Assembly (NCBI RefSeq): GCF_963678635.1
Contig: NW_026971149.1
Location: 1,264,242-1,328,241, forward strand
Direction of reading: 5' to 3'
Length of the DNA stretch: 64,000 nt
From: Symsagittifera roscoffensis
Taxonomy: Eukaryota; Xenacoelomorpha; Acoela; Convolutidae
The notes beneath the pieces were generated by a model. That model searched no databases. It was not told where the DNA came from and saw nothing but the letters and a program-made list of their open reading frames with translations. The translations under genes and the position numbers were made by a program. Shown here one piece after another: positions 32,530-45,300 of the stretch; the first letter of the stretch is position 1, and every line of letters starts with the position of its first letter.

Positions 32530-33940
32530 CTTATCATCCACCTCAACTTCTTATTACCTCGTTCACTATAGTGTTCTGTTAAGGAGGGACGAGCTTCATG
32601 ACAAGAACGGAAGTGGTAGTAGCATCCCATTGTTTCGAACACTGTTCTACAGTGATCACAATAAACGTCCACATTAAAACAGTCGATTTTTTTCTGTTTT
32701 CCGGATATGAAAAAGCTCTCAATTTTATACTCTGGTCTTGTTTCCTGTTAGTAAGACTTGACCAACTTCTCAAGTTGCGAGTTTGATTTTGTCTAGCCTT
32801 AAACTTCTGCATATCGGTGTCAAACTCCTATCTCGTGTACAGTCCTGTTGGCATATCTTGACACGTTGAGAAAGGGTGAAGCCTGCTTGCATCAATCCCA
32901 ACGATTGATTTACAATCAGTTGTTGAGTTTCTGATGTATGTTTCATCAACTACAGCTTTTTGAGTAAAAACAATGGAAGGTCCGCCAGTCATGTCCTCTC
33001 TCTAAATTTTTCACACAAGTCTTTCGCAAAATGGATAAAACTTGTAATTTGTAGGTTTGTGTGGACATATGTTTGCTAGATTTGGAAAAGCACATCCAAG
33101 TTTCAATAATTATTAATTTGTTATGATAAAACTGAACCATTTTTCGCATTGCTTCCAGGGTTGGAATATATCCTTGTTGTTTTACCACTTCAAAGTCTTT
33201 GAAAACTGTCATTCCGTTTCTATTCCAGGTCTCTTGTAAGTAATTGTAATTATCCAAACCAGATGGATGCACAGTGTTGATTTGAAGCTTTGTCAGTGCT
33301 TGTTGTTCGTCAAGCCCACTCGTTCTCAGCTTCTGATAATCGACGAAGTCTTTGTCTAGAGGATTAATGCTTATATTTTTTTTTGATAAAGCTTCATACA
33401 GTGTCAATTCGGGAAAATCAAGTTTGTCTGGGTTATCAAATCACTCATAGTGGAAAAATCTTTTGGTTTCGCTAGCTTTATAGGCTTTTGGAATGGAATC
33501 GAGAGTAGATGCTCCACTAAGAAACCTCAATATTTCGCGAAATTGTACATCTCCACACTTAGAGGAAATTATACCGTATGCTTTTTGAATGACTGATGTT
33601 TCCCTAATCAAATAAGGGATTAAATTCAAATCATATCTAAAGCTGTTAAAACCAAAAACAGTTAAAGTTTATACATATCTCTCCAGATGTTGTTTCAAAC
33701 TAATGTGAAATATGTTTTTTTAAAACAACCTTGAAATTTTGTTCTCCTCTCCAGCTAACTTTTTTCAGCCAACAGTTCGAGGATTCTTACAAAATCAATT
33801 ATAAAGTTCTGTGGATCCTTGTTGTACAAAATGATGGGTTCCTCGACCAGATTCGATGACAAATAGACTGAAAATGGAACATATTTTCCAATCCAGTTTG
33901 TAGTTTGTGTTTCTTTTGATTCATCTGTCTCTGTCGTCGT
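32530..33940 (-). pseudogene. Family-B DNA polymerase fragment, copy D
   Basis: Duplicate of the upstream part of copy B (29256-30660). The longest open stretch is 153 codons (32946-33407) covering YEALSKKNISINPLDKDF through the PTLEAM region. Motif A retains Asp near 32890. It is truncated at the EVDD codons (32530) and fused to the start of copy C. Confidence 0.65.
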
Positions 33941-36691
33941 TTATCATCCACCTCTCTCTTCTTATTACCTCTTTCACTATCCTGTTCTGTTAAGGAGGGA
34001 CGAGCTTCATGAAAAGAACGGAAGAGGTAGTAGCATACCATTGTTTCGAACACTGTTCTACAGTGATCACAATAAACGTCCACATTAAAACAGTCGATTT
34101 TTTTCTGTTTTCCGGATGTGAAATAGCTCTCAATTTTTCATTCTGGTCTTGTTTCCTGTTAGTAAGTTTTGACCAACTTCTCAAGTTGCGAGTTTGATTT
34201 TGTCTAGCTTTAAACTTTTGCATATCGGTGTCAAACTCCTATCTCGTGTACAGTCTTGTTGGCATATCTTGACACGTTGAGAAAGGGTGAAGCTGGCTTG
34301 CATCAATCCCAACGATTGATTTACAAACAGTTGTTGAGTTTCTGATCTATGTTTCATCAACTACGGCTTTTTGAGTAAAAACAATGGAAGGTCCGCCAGT
34401 CATGTCTTCTCTAATTTTTTCACACAAGATTTTCGCAAAATGGATAAAACTTGTAATTTGTAGGTTTGTGTGGACATATGTTTGCTAGATTTGGAAAAGC
34501 ACATCCAAGTTTCAATATATCTATCCCCTTGTTATGATAAAACTGAACCATTTTTTGCATTGCTTCCAGGTTTGGAATTTATCCTTGCTGTTTTACCACT
34601 TCAAAAATCTTTGAAAACTGTCATTCCGTTTTTATTCCACGTCTCTTGTAAGTAATTGTAATTATCCCAACCAGATAGAGGCACAGTGTTGATTTGAAGC
34701 TTTTTCAGTGCTGGTTGTTCGTCAAGCCCACTCGTTCTCATCTTCTCATAATCGACGAAGTCTTTGGCTAGAGGAAATAATGTTTATAAATTTTTTGAAA
34801 AACCTTCATACAGTGGCAATTCGGGAAAATCAAGTTTGTCTGGGTTATCAAACCACTCATAGTGAAAAAATCTTTTGGTTTCGCTAGCTTTATAGGCTTT
34901 TGGAGAGGAGTCGAGAGTAGATGCCCCACTCAGAAACCTCAATATTTCGCGAAATTGTACATCTCCAAACTTGAAGGAAAATATACCGTTTGCTTTTTGG
35001 ATGACTGATGTTTCCCTAATCAAATAAGGGATTAAATTCAAATCATATCTGCCGCTGTTAAATTTAAAAATAGTTAAATTACTTACATATCTCTCCAGAT
35101 GTTGTTTCAAACTAATGTGAAATATGTTTTTTCAAACCAATCTTGAAATTTTGTTCTCCTCTCCAGCTATTTTTTTCGCCCAACAGTTCGAGGATGCTTA
35201 CAAAATCAATTATCAAGTTCTGTGGATCCTTGTTGTACAAATTGATGGGTTCCTCAACCAGATTCCATGATAAAAAGACTGAAAATGGAACCTATTTTTC
35301 AATCCAGTTTGTAGTTTGTGTTTCTTTTGATTCCTCTGTAGGAACACAAATCGACTCAAAATCGACTCAAAATTGCTAAGTTTTGAAAAGTTTGTTATCT
35401 TCAGAAACTGGAAAATTGAATTCTTCTAGCTTTTCAAACAAGGTTTCTCGAAGCTCATACACGTTCTCTGGGTAAATATGTCTCATTCGGTCCTAACCTC
35501 TCAGGAGTCACAGCTAGGGAATCGATATCAATCGAAACTTTCCATATCATTTGTATGAATGATATGATTGTCAAATCTCAGTAGTTTTACTTTAATTTTT
35601 TAGCAAGTTTTCCCATACTTCGTCGAGCTATTTCTCTTACATTTTCTCCTTCTTGGATATCGAAATCGTATATAACGATGTTTCTTTGCACAATTTCATC
35701 GAAAACGGGTAAGTCTTCTACAGAAAATCCACGAAAATGTTTATGATCAGAACCAGATTTTGATATAAATTCTGTAAAGTAACTGGAAGTGTCCGTTCAT
35801 GTACATTTCCAATGCGCGGAAAAAACACAAATGATCTTTTTAGGGTTCCTTGTCTTTGTTAGATAAAAGACAGTTCACTTATGTATGTCGCAGTAAAAGT
35901 TCAGGTATGGCAGAGTCCGGAAGACCCATTGGTATGTTTCTCAGCAAAGCAGCAAAAAATGTAACGTTACTAATCAACTTGAATCTCCATTTTGTGTTCT
36001 GGTGTCCTCTGGTTCATTGCTCCACAATATCAAATTTTTCCACTTTTCCTTGGATTGTTATCAAGTCTGCTTTAGTACAGAGCAAATGAGATTTTTCAAA
36101 CAAAATACTGTTTTCATGGGCGTATAATTATCAATATTAACCAGTCTCAATGTTTCGAAGAACAAAAACCAGAGCAATGTTGTTTTCAGCAGCAGAATTG
36201 AGCTAGTTGAAAAATTCTTCAAGTTTCTCGCTGATTATTTTATTATCTAAGTGGACAACTTTAATTTAAACAACTTACCCCTTTTCCATCTACGTATCCA
36301 CCAAAGAATGTTGACAAGCACTATGTTCCTCCTTCAGCTTTTCACGATCTCCACCTTTTTCCTTCGCAATCTTGTTCAACTCCGCTACAGTATCACTAGG
36401 TTTCCGTTGTTTTGCTCCATGTTCCTTTCTCCGATGTTGTTGGAGAGAAGTGTAAATTGTTCACAGGAAGAACAAACCGTTGACTGCTTCGAACTTGGTT
36501 GAGCATGCTTCTTCGCAACTTGATATTCCATCTCTTCCTTTTTCTTGGACATAAAAATACAATTTGGACACATATGTTCATCATTGTATTTATTTTTTCC
36601 ATCTCTTTCGATGTCTCGCAGCATCAGGTATCCTGTAATTGTCACCGCATTTCTCGCACTTGACTTTGTCATTTCTGTTTAGAGCAGGCAT
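33941..36691 (-). pseudogene. Family-B DNA polymerase copy E with the N-terminus
   Basis: The only copy with the original start: ATG at 36689-36691, followed by PALNRNDKVKCEKCGDNYR, a zinc-finger-like N-terminus. Further Cys pairs follow (CPNC, CSSC at about 36440-36560). This N-terminal zinc-finger module followed by a family-B polymerase matches a protein family I know from many invertebrate genomes. A frameshift lies within the first ~35 codons and stops are frequent. The middle part (35100-33941) duplicates copy C; the C-terminal half is absent. Confidence 0.65.
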
Positions 36692-36905
36692 TATCTAAAA
36701 AAAGTTTGGAACTTTAGAAATGTTCCAAAATCAATAAGTTAAAGTACCCACTGAATGAAGAATTTACTTTTTTCTTTTTGCGAAGTAACGAGTTGTAAAA
36801 TTTGAAGTAAAATTCAATTGACTGTTTCCCATTAACAAACAAAAAGGATGATTCAACCCAATAAAATGAACGCATTTATACTATCAATGACATCATCGCC
36901 TAGCC

Positions 36906-37050
36906 AATTATTGTTCTATGGTCATGACGTCATTTTTTAAATAGAAGTGAGGTCACAACCCACGCAATTTTCTCTTTACGGCAATATTGTCATTCTATAA
37001 ATAGAATTGACGTCACCACCCAAGCGATCTTCCTTTTATGGTTGTGCACA
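36906..37050. repeat. 60-bp tandem repeat with CRE and TATA-like motifs
   Basis: Units 36906-36965 and 36966-37025 plus a partial third. Both contain a TAAATAGAA segment, and a TGACGTCA palindrome appears once in each (36925-36932, 37008-37015). It lies about 200-350 bp upstream of the polymerase start at 36691, so it could be a promoter or a terminal-repeat remnant of that element. Confidence 0.65.
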
Positions 37051-38029
37051 TTTAGAGCTAGGATATCTGAAGAGATGTCAGACAAAACATAAATATTTAA
37101 GCAACATTGACATAAAACACTAACCAGTTATGAAATGATTTTCCAGTATATTCAAAGACTGTTTTTATTCCCTACCCAACTCCCAAACTTGTCAAAACTC
37201 CCCAGCAAAATTCTTTGTTCCTCCAGTTCTTTAAAGATTTTCAAAGTCCAAAACTTTGCATGATCATGTCTGGACTCAGATTTCTAGAGATTTGCTTTGA
37301 AAAATTGATCAACTTTGAATTATCTTCTCAATTCTACATCAAAATAAAAAAACTTGACTTTCTACTGAAAAATCATCAATTTCTCATCAATTATATACAA
37401 AAAATTGACTTATCTTGACGAGAAGAATTGTAAAGATGCTACTTTTATTAATTGTCTTGTTTTGTTACTGATATTGGAAATATTTCTTGTTTTTCCAGCA
37501 AACAACTTTTAGTCAATTAATTTTGCGATTGCTTTTGTGTATAGTTTTATTCATTTGGAAGATTTAAAACCTTAAAAGGTAAACTTTTGTCCGATTGGAT
37601 ACGACAAGTTGAAAAAAAAAAACATTTTTATGATTGGAAACGACAATGTGTAAAAGTTCCCAAAATGGATCATTGTTTCCGATTGAACACGATTTTTCTA
37701 TAACAACTCCATAAGAGGAAACTGAAATTGGTTTAGACACGATTACAATCCAATTAGCGAAAATCAATTCTGATTGGTTAAACCCACACAATCCATTTGA
37801 AGGTACCACTCTCACTTAACTAAAAATCATTTTATTCTCAAGTCAACTACCGTCAACTACCAACTTTCTCAGCTCTAAATATTTCAATTTCAACTTAACC
37901 ACCGCCAACTACTTCTTTCACAACTGTAAATCTTGTTTCTACTCTAAATCTTTTATCTATTCAAACTCCCTCGCAACTTTTTGCTCAAAATGATCTTCAA
38001 CAAAAAATGATCTGCAAAACAACAACCTT
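37051..38029. other. AT-rich stretch without a supported gene
   Basis: Short variants of GATTGGATACGACA recur about three times between 37590 and 37700. Nothing else recognised. Confidence 0.5.
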
Positions 38030-38368
38030 ATGTTTTGGGTTGGATTTTCGGCTGATTTAGTACAAATCCAAATGCGAGAAACAGTTTGTGTAGTTTTTCT
38101 AGCACGAATTGACATCCTTGGAGAAATGCAAATGATGGAGGAATTGGCCGAACATGTGGGAATGAACTACCCCGAAACTCCTGACTCTAGATATGTAGCT
38201 CAACCAATCGACGATTTCCTCTTTCTTTGGGAAGAGGGATCTGTGGACAACCCAATTACCATGGAAGAGTATGAGCGGTTCTTTGAGCCAAAAACTTCAG
38301 TCAGCGAACCACTAAGACAACCACCAGTGTTGCAGACAAGACCAGCTTTGCGCTCTATGAGAACTTGA
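38030..38368 (+). CDS. Hypothetical small protein or exon
   Basis: 112 codons with clearly higher GC and acidic, non-repetitive protein composition (EEYERFFEPKTSVSEP) compared with the AT-rich flanks. The first codon (38030) is TTG, so a true start may be the ATG at 38072 or one further in, for instance at 38129 before QMMEELAEHVG. The sequence TTTTTCTAG at 38095-38103 would also serve as a splice acceptor, making this a terminal exon. No domain recognised and no second copy in the window. It is the best candidate for a host gene here. Confidence 0.35.
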   Translation: MFWVGFSADLVQIQMRETVCVVFLARIDILGEMQMMEELAEHVGMNYPETPDSRYVAQPIDDFLFLWEEGSVDNPITMEEYERFFEPKTSVSEPLRQPPVLQTRPALRSMRT

Positions 38369-38992
38369 AAAAAATTTTGAGAACTCAGCTGCTCGACAGC
38401 TCTTTGATTTGTAATTAATTTGGTTGTTTTCTTGTATTTTTTAGTTTAATCTAGTATCTAGTAATTTCTTGTATCTAGTAATTTCATTTTAAAGAGACAG
38501 GAACAAAAAGATAAGGTCTTTGAAAAATTTGTTAAAAAATTGCACAAGTAAAATTTTTCTAAAAAATTTGTTGGTAAACTTTGTTAAAAATCAAACTAAT
38601 TATGCAGCTGGAAAAAAATTTTCATAATTTTTGACAAAAAAACTATCTCATTTTTGCAAAAATTTTAAAACGTTACTTTTTTTTGCACCATGCAGAAAAG
38701 TTTAAAATATTTCTGGCACACTTGTTAAAAAATCAAAGAAAATCTCGGAAACTAAGAAAAGTTTCAATAAATATTTTCGCATTCTAAAGAGAAACTGTAA
38801 CAAGATTTTCTTGCACTAATGAAAATAAAAAATTATGAATTTCTTTGTTCGAACTTTGATCATTGAAAAAGCCAATTTTTGTAATTATACTGATCAAAAT
38901 CTTCAGAAAAACAATGTATTTAGATAGGGAATAGCACTCAAGGTCATCAATTATGAAAACTTTTCAGCAATAATTTAAATGTGTAAATTTTA

Positions 38993-41949
38993 GAGATGGA
39001 AGATGATTGGTTAGTCTAAGATTAATTTACAGAAAAAGATAATTATATTTATAATCAATTATAAATATTAGTTTAGAACTGGTTCCAATTGGAAATTTTC
39101 AGAAAATTAGATTAGCTAAGGCGAGCTAAAAAAATGTAAAAATCTGAAAACATTTAGGTAGCTTAAAAATGCTAAGAGCAAGGTATCGAACGCTGATATT
39201 GATAAAATTTTCAAACTGTGGCCTGACTGCAATAGACGAAAAGTTCCAGCTAACTAAGACCATTGCTAACTAAGACCAGGTGGTTTTCATAGCATGAGCT
39301 GATTCAAAATAGTAACTCTAACTGCAAGTAATTCTATTGGTTTGTTTGGAAATCTTTCAGGTTATTTCAAGTTTTTTTTTTCTTATTTGGATTTGCAAAA
39401 AAATAATTCGGGCAAGGTATTGAAAAATGAAACTTATGAAAGTTTTCACTTTCTTTCAATTAAATCCAACTTTTCCAAAAAAAATTTTCAGCGCAAGCTT
39501 ACAACCATCTTAGAAAAACTCAATTGAAAATATTTTGAATTTGTTGAAATTACAACAAAACTGCTCGGAAAGGAATTTTTTTGAGAGTTCAACAGAAAAA
39601 TTTAGCCATTTTCGAAAGGATCAATTGAACTCTCAATTTGCGTATTTTTCTGAAAGAGAACAAGATCTACAGCACTTTTTACAATTAGGAGCAAAATGTC
39701 TAAATTGAACGTTTATTTTCTTTTTTAAGTGGTTTTTGTTGAAGAAAATTTACTCAAAGAACATATGATGATAATCGGACCATCTGGGGTAAGTTTTTTA
39801 GAAACTTATGAAAGTTTTCACTTTCTTTCAATTAAATCCAACTTTTCCAAAAAAAAAATTTCAGCGCAAGCTTACAACCATCTTAGAAAAACTCAATTGA
39901 AAAGATTTTGAATTTGTTGAAATTACAACAAAACTGCTCGGAAAGGAATTTTTTTGAGAGTTCAACAGAAAAATTTAGCCATTTTCGAAAGGATCAATTG
40001 AACTCTCAATTTGCGTATTTTTCTGAAAGAGAACAAGATCTAAAGCACTTTTTACAATTAGGCGCAAAATGTCTAAATTGAACGTTTATTTTCTTTTTTA
40101 AGTGGTTTTTGTTGAAGAAAATTTACTCAAAGAACATATGATGATATTCGGACCATCTGGGGTAAGTTTTTTAGAAACTTCGAATGAATTCATCAATATT
40201 TTTGTTGTTTTTTGTCTTTGGTTTGGTTTTTTATTTATTCTAGTGATTCACAGCTGTTTTTAAGAAAGAACAATTTAAACTAAATCAAATTGAGGTTTAA
40301 ACTAAGAATGCAAAAATATTAAAGAGTTTTACTGGTGAACAAACAGTTGTCACCCAAAATAACCGAAATTTTTTTTTCGCTTTCAATTAAAACTTTACAC
40401 TCTATCTATAATTTCCAAAGAAGAATTTGAAACAAAAAGTTCAACCTAATTTTGGAACCTCAACACTGTCAACAATCATCTCGTGAGTTTTTTCTCTTGC
40501 TATTCGTTACAACTGGACATTAATTTGATATGATTCCAGGGTTACGATCTAAATATGACCTAACGTTACTACGAGCGTCCTTGATGCGTATGACTACCAA
40601 GAACTTTGTACAGCTTAATAGAAAGCCGAAAAACTTAACAAAAATGTTTCTCCATGGGTTTTATTTGTTGTAATAACGTAAGACAATGTAATTGTTGTAA
40701 GACAATGTAATAACTTACTCGAACACTAGTTTGCTCAGCACAAATCTTTCCTTTGGAAAAATTTTCGCAGGGTTCTTTTTGACGGCATACCTATTAGTTT
40801 AAAAATTTACTTTTTCCTGTAAATTCGCAATATAACAATGACTATGGTGAATCAGAAATTCAATTTTCCTTATCTTCAGTATATTAGTGCATTGTGCATT
40901 CATGTTGCTTAAAAATCTCAATTTAGTGCATTCGATTTTTTTGGAATTAGATATTATCAAAGTTTCTATAAAAAGTCAGCAAAAATGGTTTTAGTGAGTT
41001 CCTGATAGGAAACAATGCGTTTGTGTTTAGATTTTTTTTCTTGCTTACATCAAATATTTGGCTCAAAAGAAACTTAAAATCTTTGAGGTATTGTAATTCT
41101 CTAAAAAGTTTGAAGTTTTACTGATGATTTGTAACCCATTTATGCTTTTGCTCAATGCTCCATTGTTGTTGCTTTTGTTTGTAGATTTAAATAGTTGCTT
41201 ATGTCTCAAATTAAGGACTTATGGTTTTGCAACAGAAAATCATCAGGAGGTTTCTTAGATTTTCAAGCAAAACTGAACTGTTTGATGGTTTATTTAGATT
41301 TTTGCACATGTTTTCAGTTTAAGTTTGTTAAGAAAACTTTGTATTTTAATTGAGCTTTGTAGCAAATGATATATTTTTTTGACTCAAAAACTAAATTGCG
41401 CTCATAAAGCTTAATGATTAGCATTTGATTTTTGTGTTTCTTCACATCAATACTTGAAAAGTACAAAAAAGTTCTGTTTTTTTTCCTGCGTCAAAATATC
41501 TGCCGTGTTCAAGAGTAAATTTGAGTTCGTTGTTCAGTTTGGAAAAAAAAATTTTGCAATTTTTTTCTTACTGATAGTTATACTGACACCTAAAAATCAA
41601 CGTGATTGGTTTTTACTCGTATTTTAAAGGAATGAGAGGTTACTTGATACAATTTTAGCTACCGCAAAGTATTTTACTTCTACACTTACTGGTGAAAAAA
41701 CAGTTGTCACCGAAAATAACCCAACAATTTCTTAGAAGAGTTTTTACACAAGGCTGGGACACTAGTTTGTGAGGTGCTCTGCTACTGCATAATTCCACTC
41801 AAACGATTTTAACATAAAGTCTTGGACGACCGAGGCTAAGAAGATAAAGGTTTCGATGCCACCGAGTTGGGATGCACGAGTAGTAAAAAAGTGCTTGAGA
41901 GGGCTTTGTTCGAGAAAAAGTTCCAATAAATGATGACGGCCAAATAATA
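38993..41949 (+). repeat. AT-rich repeat unit 1
   Basis: Repeats with 45288-47490 (unit 2) and 51070-52401 (unit 3) in the same orientation. It contains splice-like elements, but no ORF longer than about 60 codons that I can support. A conserved segment ending GGACCATCTGGGGTAAG occurs at about 39776 and 40149 here, and at about 46139 and 51938 in the other units. The unit leads into the ruined plus-strand gene at 41950-44998. Bases 38369-38992 upstream show nothing recognisable. Confidence 0.6.
39429..40174. repeat. 373-bp tandem duplication
   Basis: Segments 39429-39801 and 39802-40174 are nearly identical. They differ by a few single bases and one or two A's in an A run. Units 2 and 3 have only one copy. 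Confidence 0.8.
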
Positions 41950-44900
41950 GTGGAGGAAAAACAGTGGGGTTCCATGGAGTATATTCAGCCGAACCCAGTC
42001 GATATCATCTGGGTCGATTGGCACTCCTAGATGGGAAATCTCCCAGCGGGGAACAGATTTGAGTATGCTTTGAAAAGAGAACATGCAACCGAAGTGATCG
42101 AAGGGGAGAGAAACGAAGAAACTCTCAGTGACCCCGAGGAGGTCATACACACGGGTGCAACCCCGACTGAAGAAGCTGTGCCCAGAGTTACACTCCTGGC
42201 ACAACGCGAGAAGTGCTCCAGGACTTGAGTGGTGAAGAGTGGGCGGATACAGCAACGCCACCGTTGGACTTTCCCCGAAAGAATCTACAGTTACAGCTTG
42301 GGAGTCAACCAATGGACATGAGCATGGCGTTCTTGAGCAATAATTACGAGGAGAAGAACACCAATGAGAAAAACAAAACGATGTTCTTGAATACTCTGGA
42401 TCAAGAAGGATGGCAAAATTCTTGCTGGAGTTCAATCAGAATGTGAAGCGGAACATGGATGTCGAAGAGTTCAAGGAGGAACTATGGGACATAGTGGTGG
42501 CATTCGGAGAGCCGATAAAAATTAGACTGGATGCGATTAGGGAGAGAACGTGCTTAGCAAGATAGTCCATTTTGGAGAAAAGAGGCCAAACAGCGAGCCC
42601 AAACTCTGTAAACACAGCTTTACTCTGAGAAAGAAATTTAAGACCAAAATGAGTGATAGAGATAAACATATTATCATAGCTAAAATATTATTTTACCTAA
42701 GTCTAGAGAAGGAAAAAGGTGTTTGAGGCAAGGGAAAAGCAGAGGCAAGGGTCGGGGGGAAGAGGGCCTGGAAAAAGAAGCCGCTTCAGTGATGATCGTG
42801 TCTACAGCGCCGAACAAGGAGTCAAAGTCAAGGAAGAGGAAGCGAGAGATGGAGGATGGGAGTCTCCATCAGCGGAGGCGGTGTCGGAGGCGAAACTGAA
42901 GGAGACACATCCGATGGTTTTAGCGAGATGGAAGACTGCAGCTTAACAAGTCAACTTGAGATCGAGGAAGCTAGGAGGTGACGGCAGATATAAAAGCTGC
43001 GCCTGGTCCCGTGACAGAGGGGGACTCAAAGGCACAGAGGGTAAAGTTGAAGAGAGGTTCCACCAGTGGGCAATTATTAGAGGTGGATGTCCGCAAGGAA
43101 TGGGTTTCCAGTGAACACCAGAGCGTCAGGCAACAAATCACAAATGATCACGTGATCCATTGAGAAGGGACTCACGAGGAACACTACTCGTTCCTGATGG
43201 ATAGCCCTTGATACGATAAGCGAGCTAGAAATTTGTCTAAAGAAGCTGCAGCGGTGATTAACCAGAAAGCGTCGAATTTGGGCCAAGCAGCAGAAAGCAG
43301 AAGAGAATAAGTTGGAGTTGAGGAGCCAACTAGGGCGAGCGTGGGAGAAATTTGTGCTGGAGTACTTTGAGAACGAGATGAGGGCACTCTAATCTGCCCA
43401 ACTCCTGATGGTAGAATCTTCTTTCACCCGACTGAGCTTCAGTTATTGTTCACGTGGTGCTTGGCTGAGGTCGCATTGAAAGATCTGAACTCATGTGAGA
43501 AAATGAAGTACAGGGACAAAAGCCTGAATGTGTACCAGATAATGATGCAGTATGTTGTTTCATGCAGCACTTGAGTCAACACCAGAGCGTCGGAAAACAA
43601 ATCACAAATGATCCAAAAGAGACTCACGAGGAACACTACTCGTTCCTGGTGGATAGACCTGGATACGATGAAAGAGCTAGAGAATTGTCTACAGAAGCTG
43701 GAACTTCGGAGTATCCAGAAAGCGTCGAAAGAGGGCCAAGCAGCAGAAAACAGAGGTGAATAAGTTGAATTTGAGGAGCCAACTAGGGCGATCGTGGGAG
43801 AAAGTGCTGCTGGAGTACTTCGAGAACGAGATGAGCGCACCCTCATCTGCCCAACTCCTGATGGCAAACCTTTTCACCCGGACTGAGCGTCCGTTTTTTT
43901 TCATGTGGTTCTTAGCTGAAGTTGCATTGGACGATCTGAACTCATGTGACACACTGAAGTTCGGGGACAAAATTTGCATGTGTACCGCATGATGATGCAA
44001 TATGTTGCTTCATTCAGCACTTGAGTCGACACCAGAGCGTCGGGCAACAAATCAAAAACGATCCTTTTGAGAAGGGATTCACGAGGAACACTGCTCGTTC
44101 CTGGTGGAAAGCCCTGGATACGATGAAAAAGCAAGGGATAAGTCTAACGAAGCTGCACCGCGGAGTATCCAGAAAGTGTCGATACTGGGCCAAGCAGCAA
44201 AAAGCAGAGGTGAACAATTTGGAGTTGAGGAGCCAACTAGGGCGAACGTAGGAGAAATTGGTGCTGGAGTACTTCGAGAACGAGATGAGGCCATACCTCA
44301 TCTGCCCAACCTCTGATGGCGAACTCTTTCACCCAAACAGTTAATTAGTTCATCCGGAGGGTCAGTTAATATTGGCGTGGTGCTTGGCTGAAGCTGCATT
44401 GAAAGATCTGAACTCATGTGACAAAATGAAGTTCGGGGACAAAAGCTTGTATGTGTACCGGATGATGATACAGTATGTTGCTTCAAGTAGCTTTTGAGGC
44501 AACGCCTGAGCGTCGCGCAACAAATCACAAATGATCCTCTTGGGAAGGGACTCACAAAGAACACTACTCGTTCCTGGTGAATAGCCCTCGATACGATGAA
44601 AGAACTAGAGATTTGTCTAAAGAAGCTCGACTGCAGAGTATTCAGAACTAGTCGAAATTGGGTTACGCAGCAGAAAGCAGAGGTGAATAACTTGGAGTTG
44701 ACGTGCCAACGAGGGGCGAATGTGGGAGAAATTGGTGCTGGAGTACTTCGAGAACGAGATGAGGCCATACCTCATCTGTCCAACCTCTGATGGCGAACCC
44801 TTTCACTCTGAATGAGGGTCAGTTAATGTGCACGTGGTGTTCGACTGAAGTTGCATTGAAAGATCTGAACTCATGTGAGAAAATGAAGTACGTTTCTCGT

Positions 44901-44998
44901 ATTGTTTGGGAAATTGGCGGCGATCTATTGAGTCGCAGAGGCATTTCTAATAAGTTCTCTATTTCGTCTAATAATTTTGCAATTGTCTAATTCTAAAA
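41950..44998 (+). pseudogene. Degenerate relative of the retrotransposon ORF2 protein, modular (unit 1)
   Basis: Plus-strand coding pieces in changing frames. The early part (41970-42700) holds EYIQPNPVDI, an acidic stretch, then VEEFKEELWDIVVAFGEP-like and TLRKKFKTKMSDRD-like segments. These align in order with 56869-59097 of element 2. From about 42880 a ~460-bp module is repeated about four times (anchors near 43118, 43578, 44030, 44500). Each encodes a WEKLVLEYFENEMR...RTERQLLFTWCL block that matches WKTVVMMYFEEEMR...RTELQLRFTWCM near the start of the 931-codon ORF of element 2. Stops and frameshifts are abundant. No LTRs or gag-pol are attached. Confidence 0.6.
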
Positions 44999-45078
44999 TC
45001 TATTTTGTTCTAAATCTAAGTTAGTTAAGGTCTTGTTTGAGACTTTTTGTCGCACCAGAGGAGTAGAGTAATTCCAGA

Positions 45079-45300
45079 GAAGGTACACCGTCTGCTCGTC
45101 ACGCTATCTTGTTTTAGGCCGGATAGATTCGTGCAACTTCTTAGTCTAATAACGATCTTAATCTTACTCATAAATCTCCTGTCTCAAAAGATCTGGTTAT
45201 ACTGGTTTAGGCGAGTTAGTTTCCAGAAGGAGAACAACTGTATTCTAAGTTTGAATCAAATTGCTCTGTTTCTGAAACTAAATGTTAGAGATCGAATAAG
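45079..45300 (+). repeat. Foldback-arm repeat at the start of unit 2
   Basis: Resembles the 580-800 arm of the foldback element: GGTACACCGTCTGCTCGTC, then GGCCGGATAG, TCGTGCAAC and CAAAAGATCTGG in the same order. A related copy opens unit 3 at 50784-51100. Bases 44998-45078 are shared with 50690-50783. Confidence 0.65.

Larger units (their letters stand above)
29256..35802. repeat. 3.27-kb tandem duplication inside the polymerase array
   Basis: Two head-to-tail copies, about 29256-32529 and 32530-35802. Matching segments recur at a constant offset of 3273-3277 bases (for example 30168/33441, 30526/33799, 31866/35143). Sequence is very similar throughout, with small indels. Each copy contains two polymerase fragments joined at the same short sequence, so the duplication happened after an earlier fusion. 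Confidence 0.85.
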
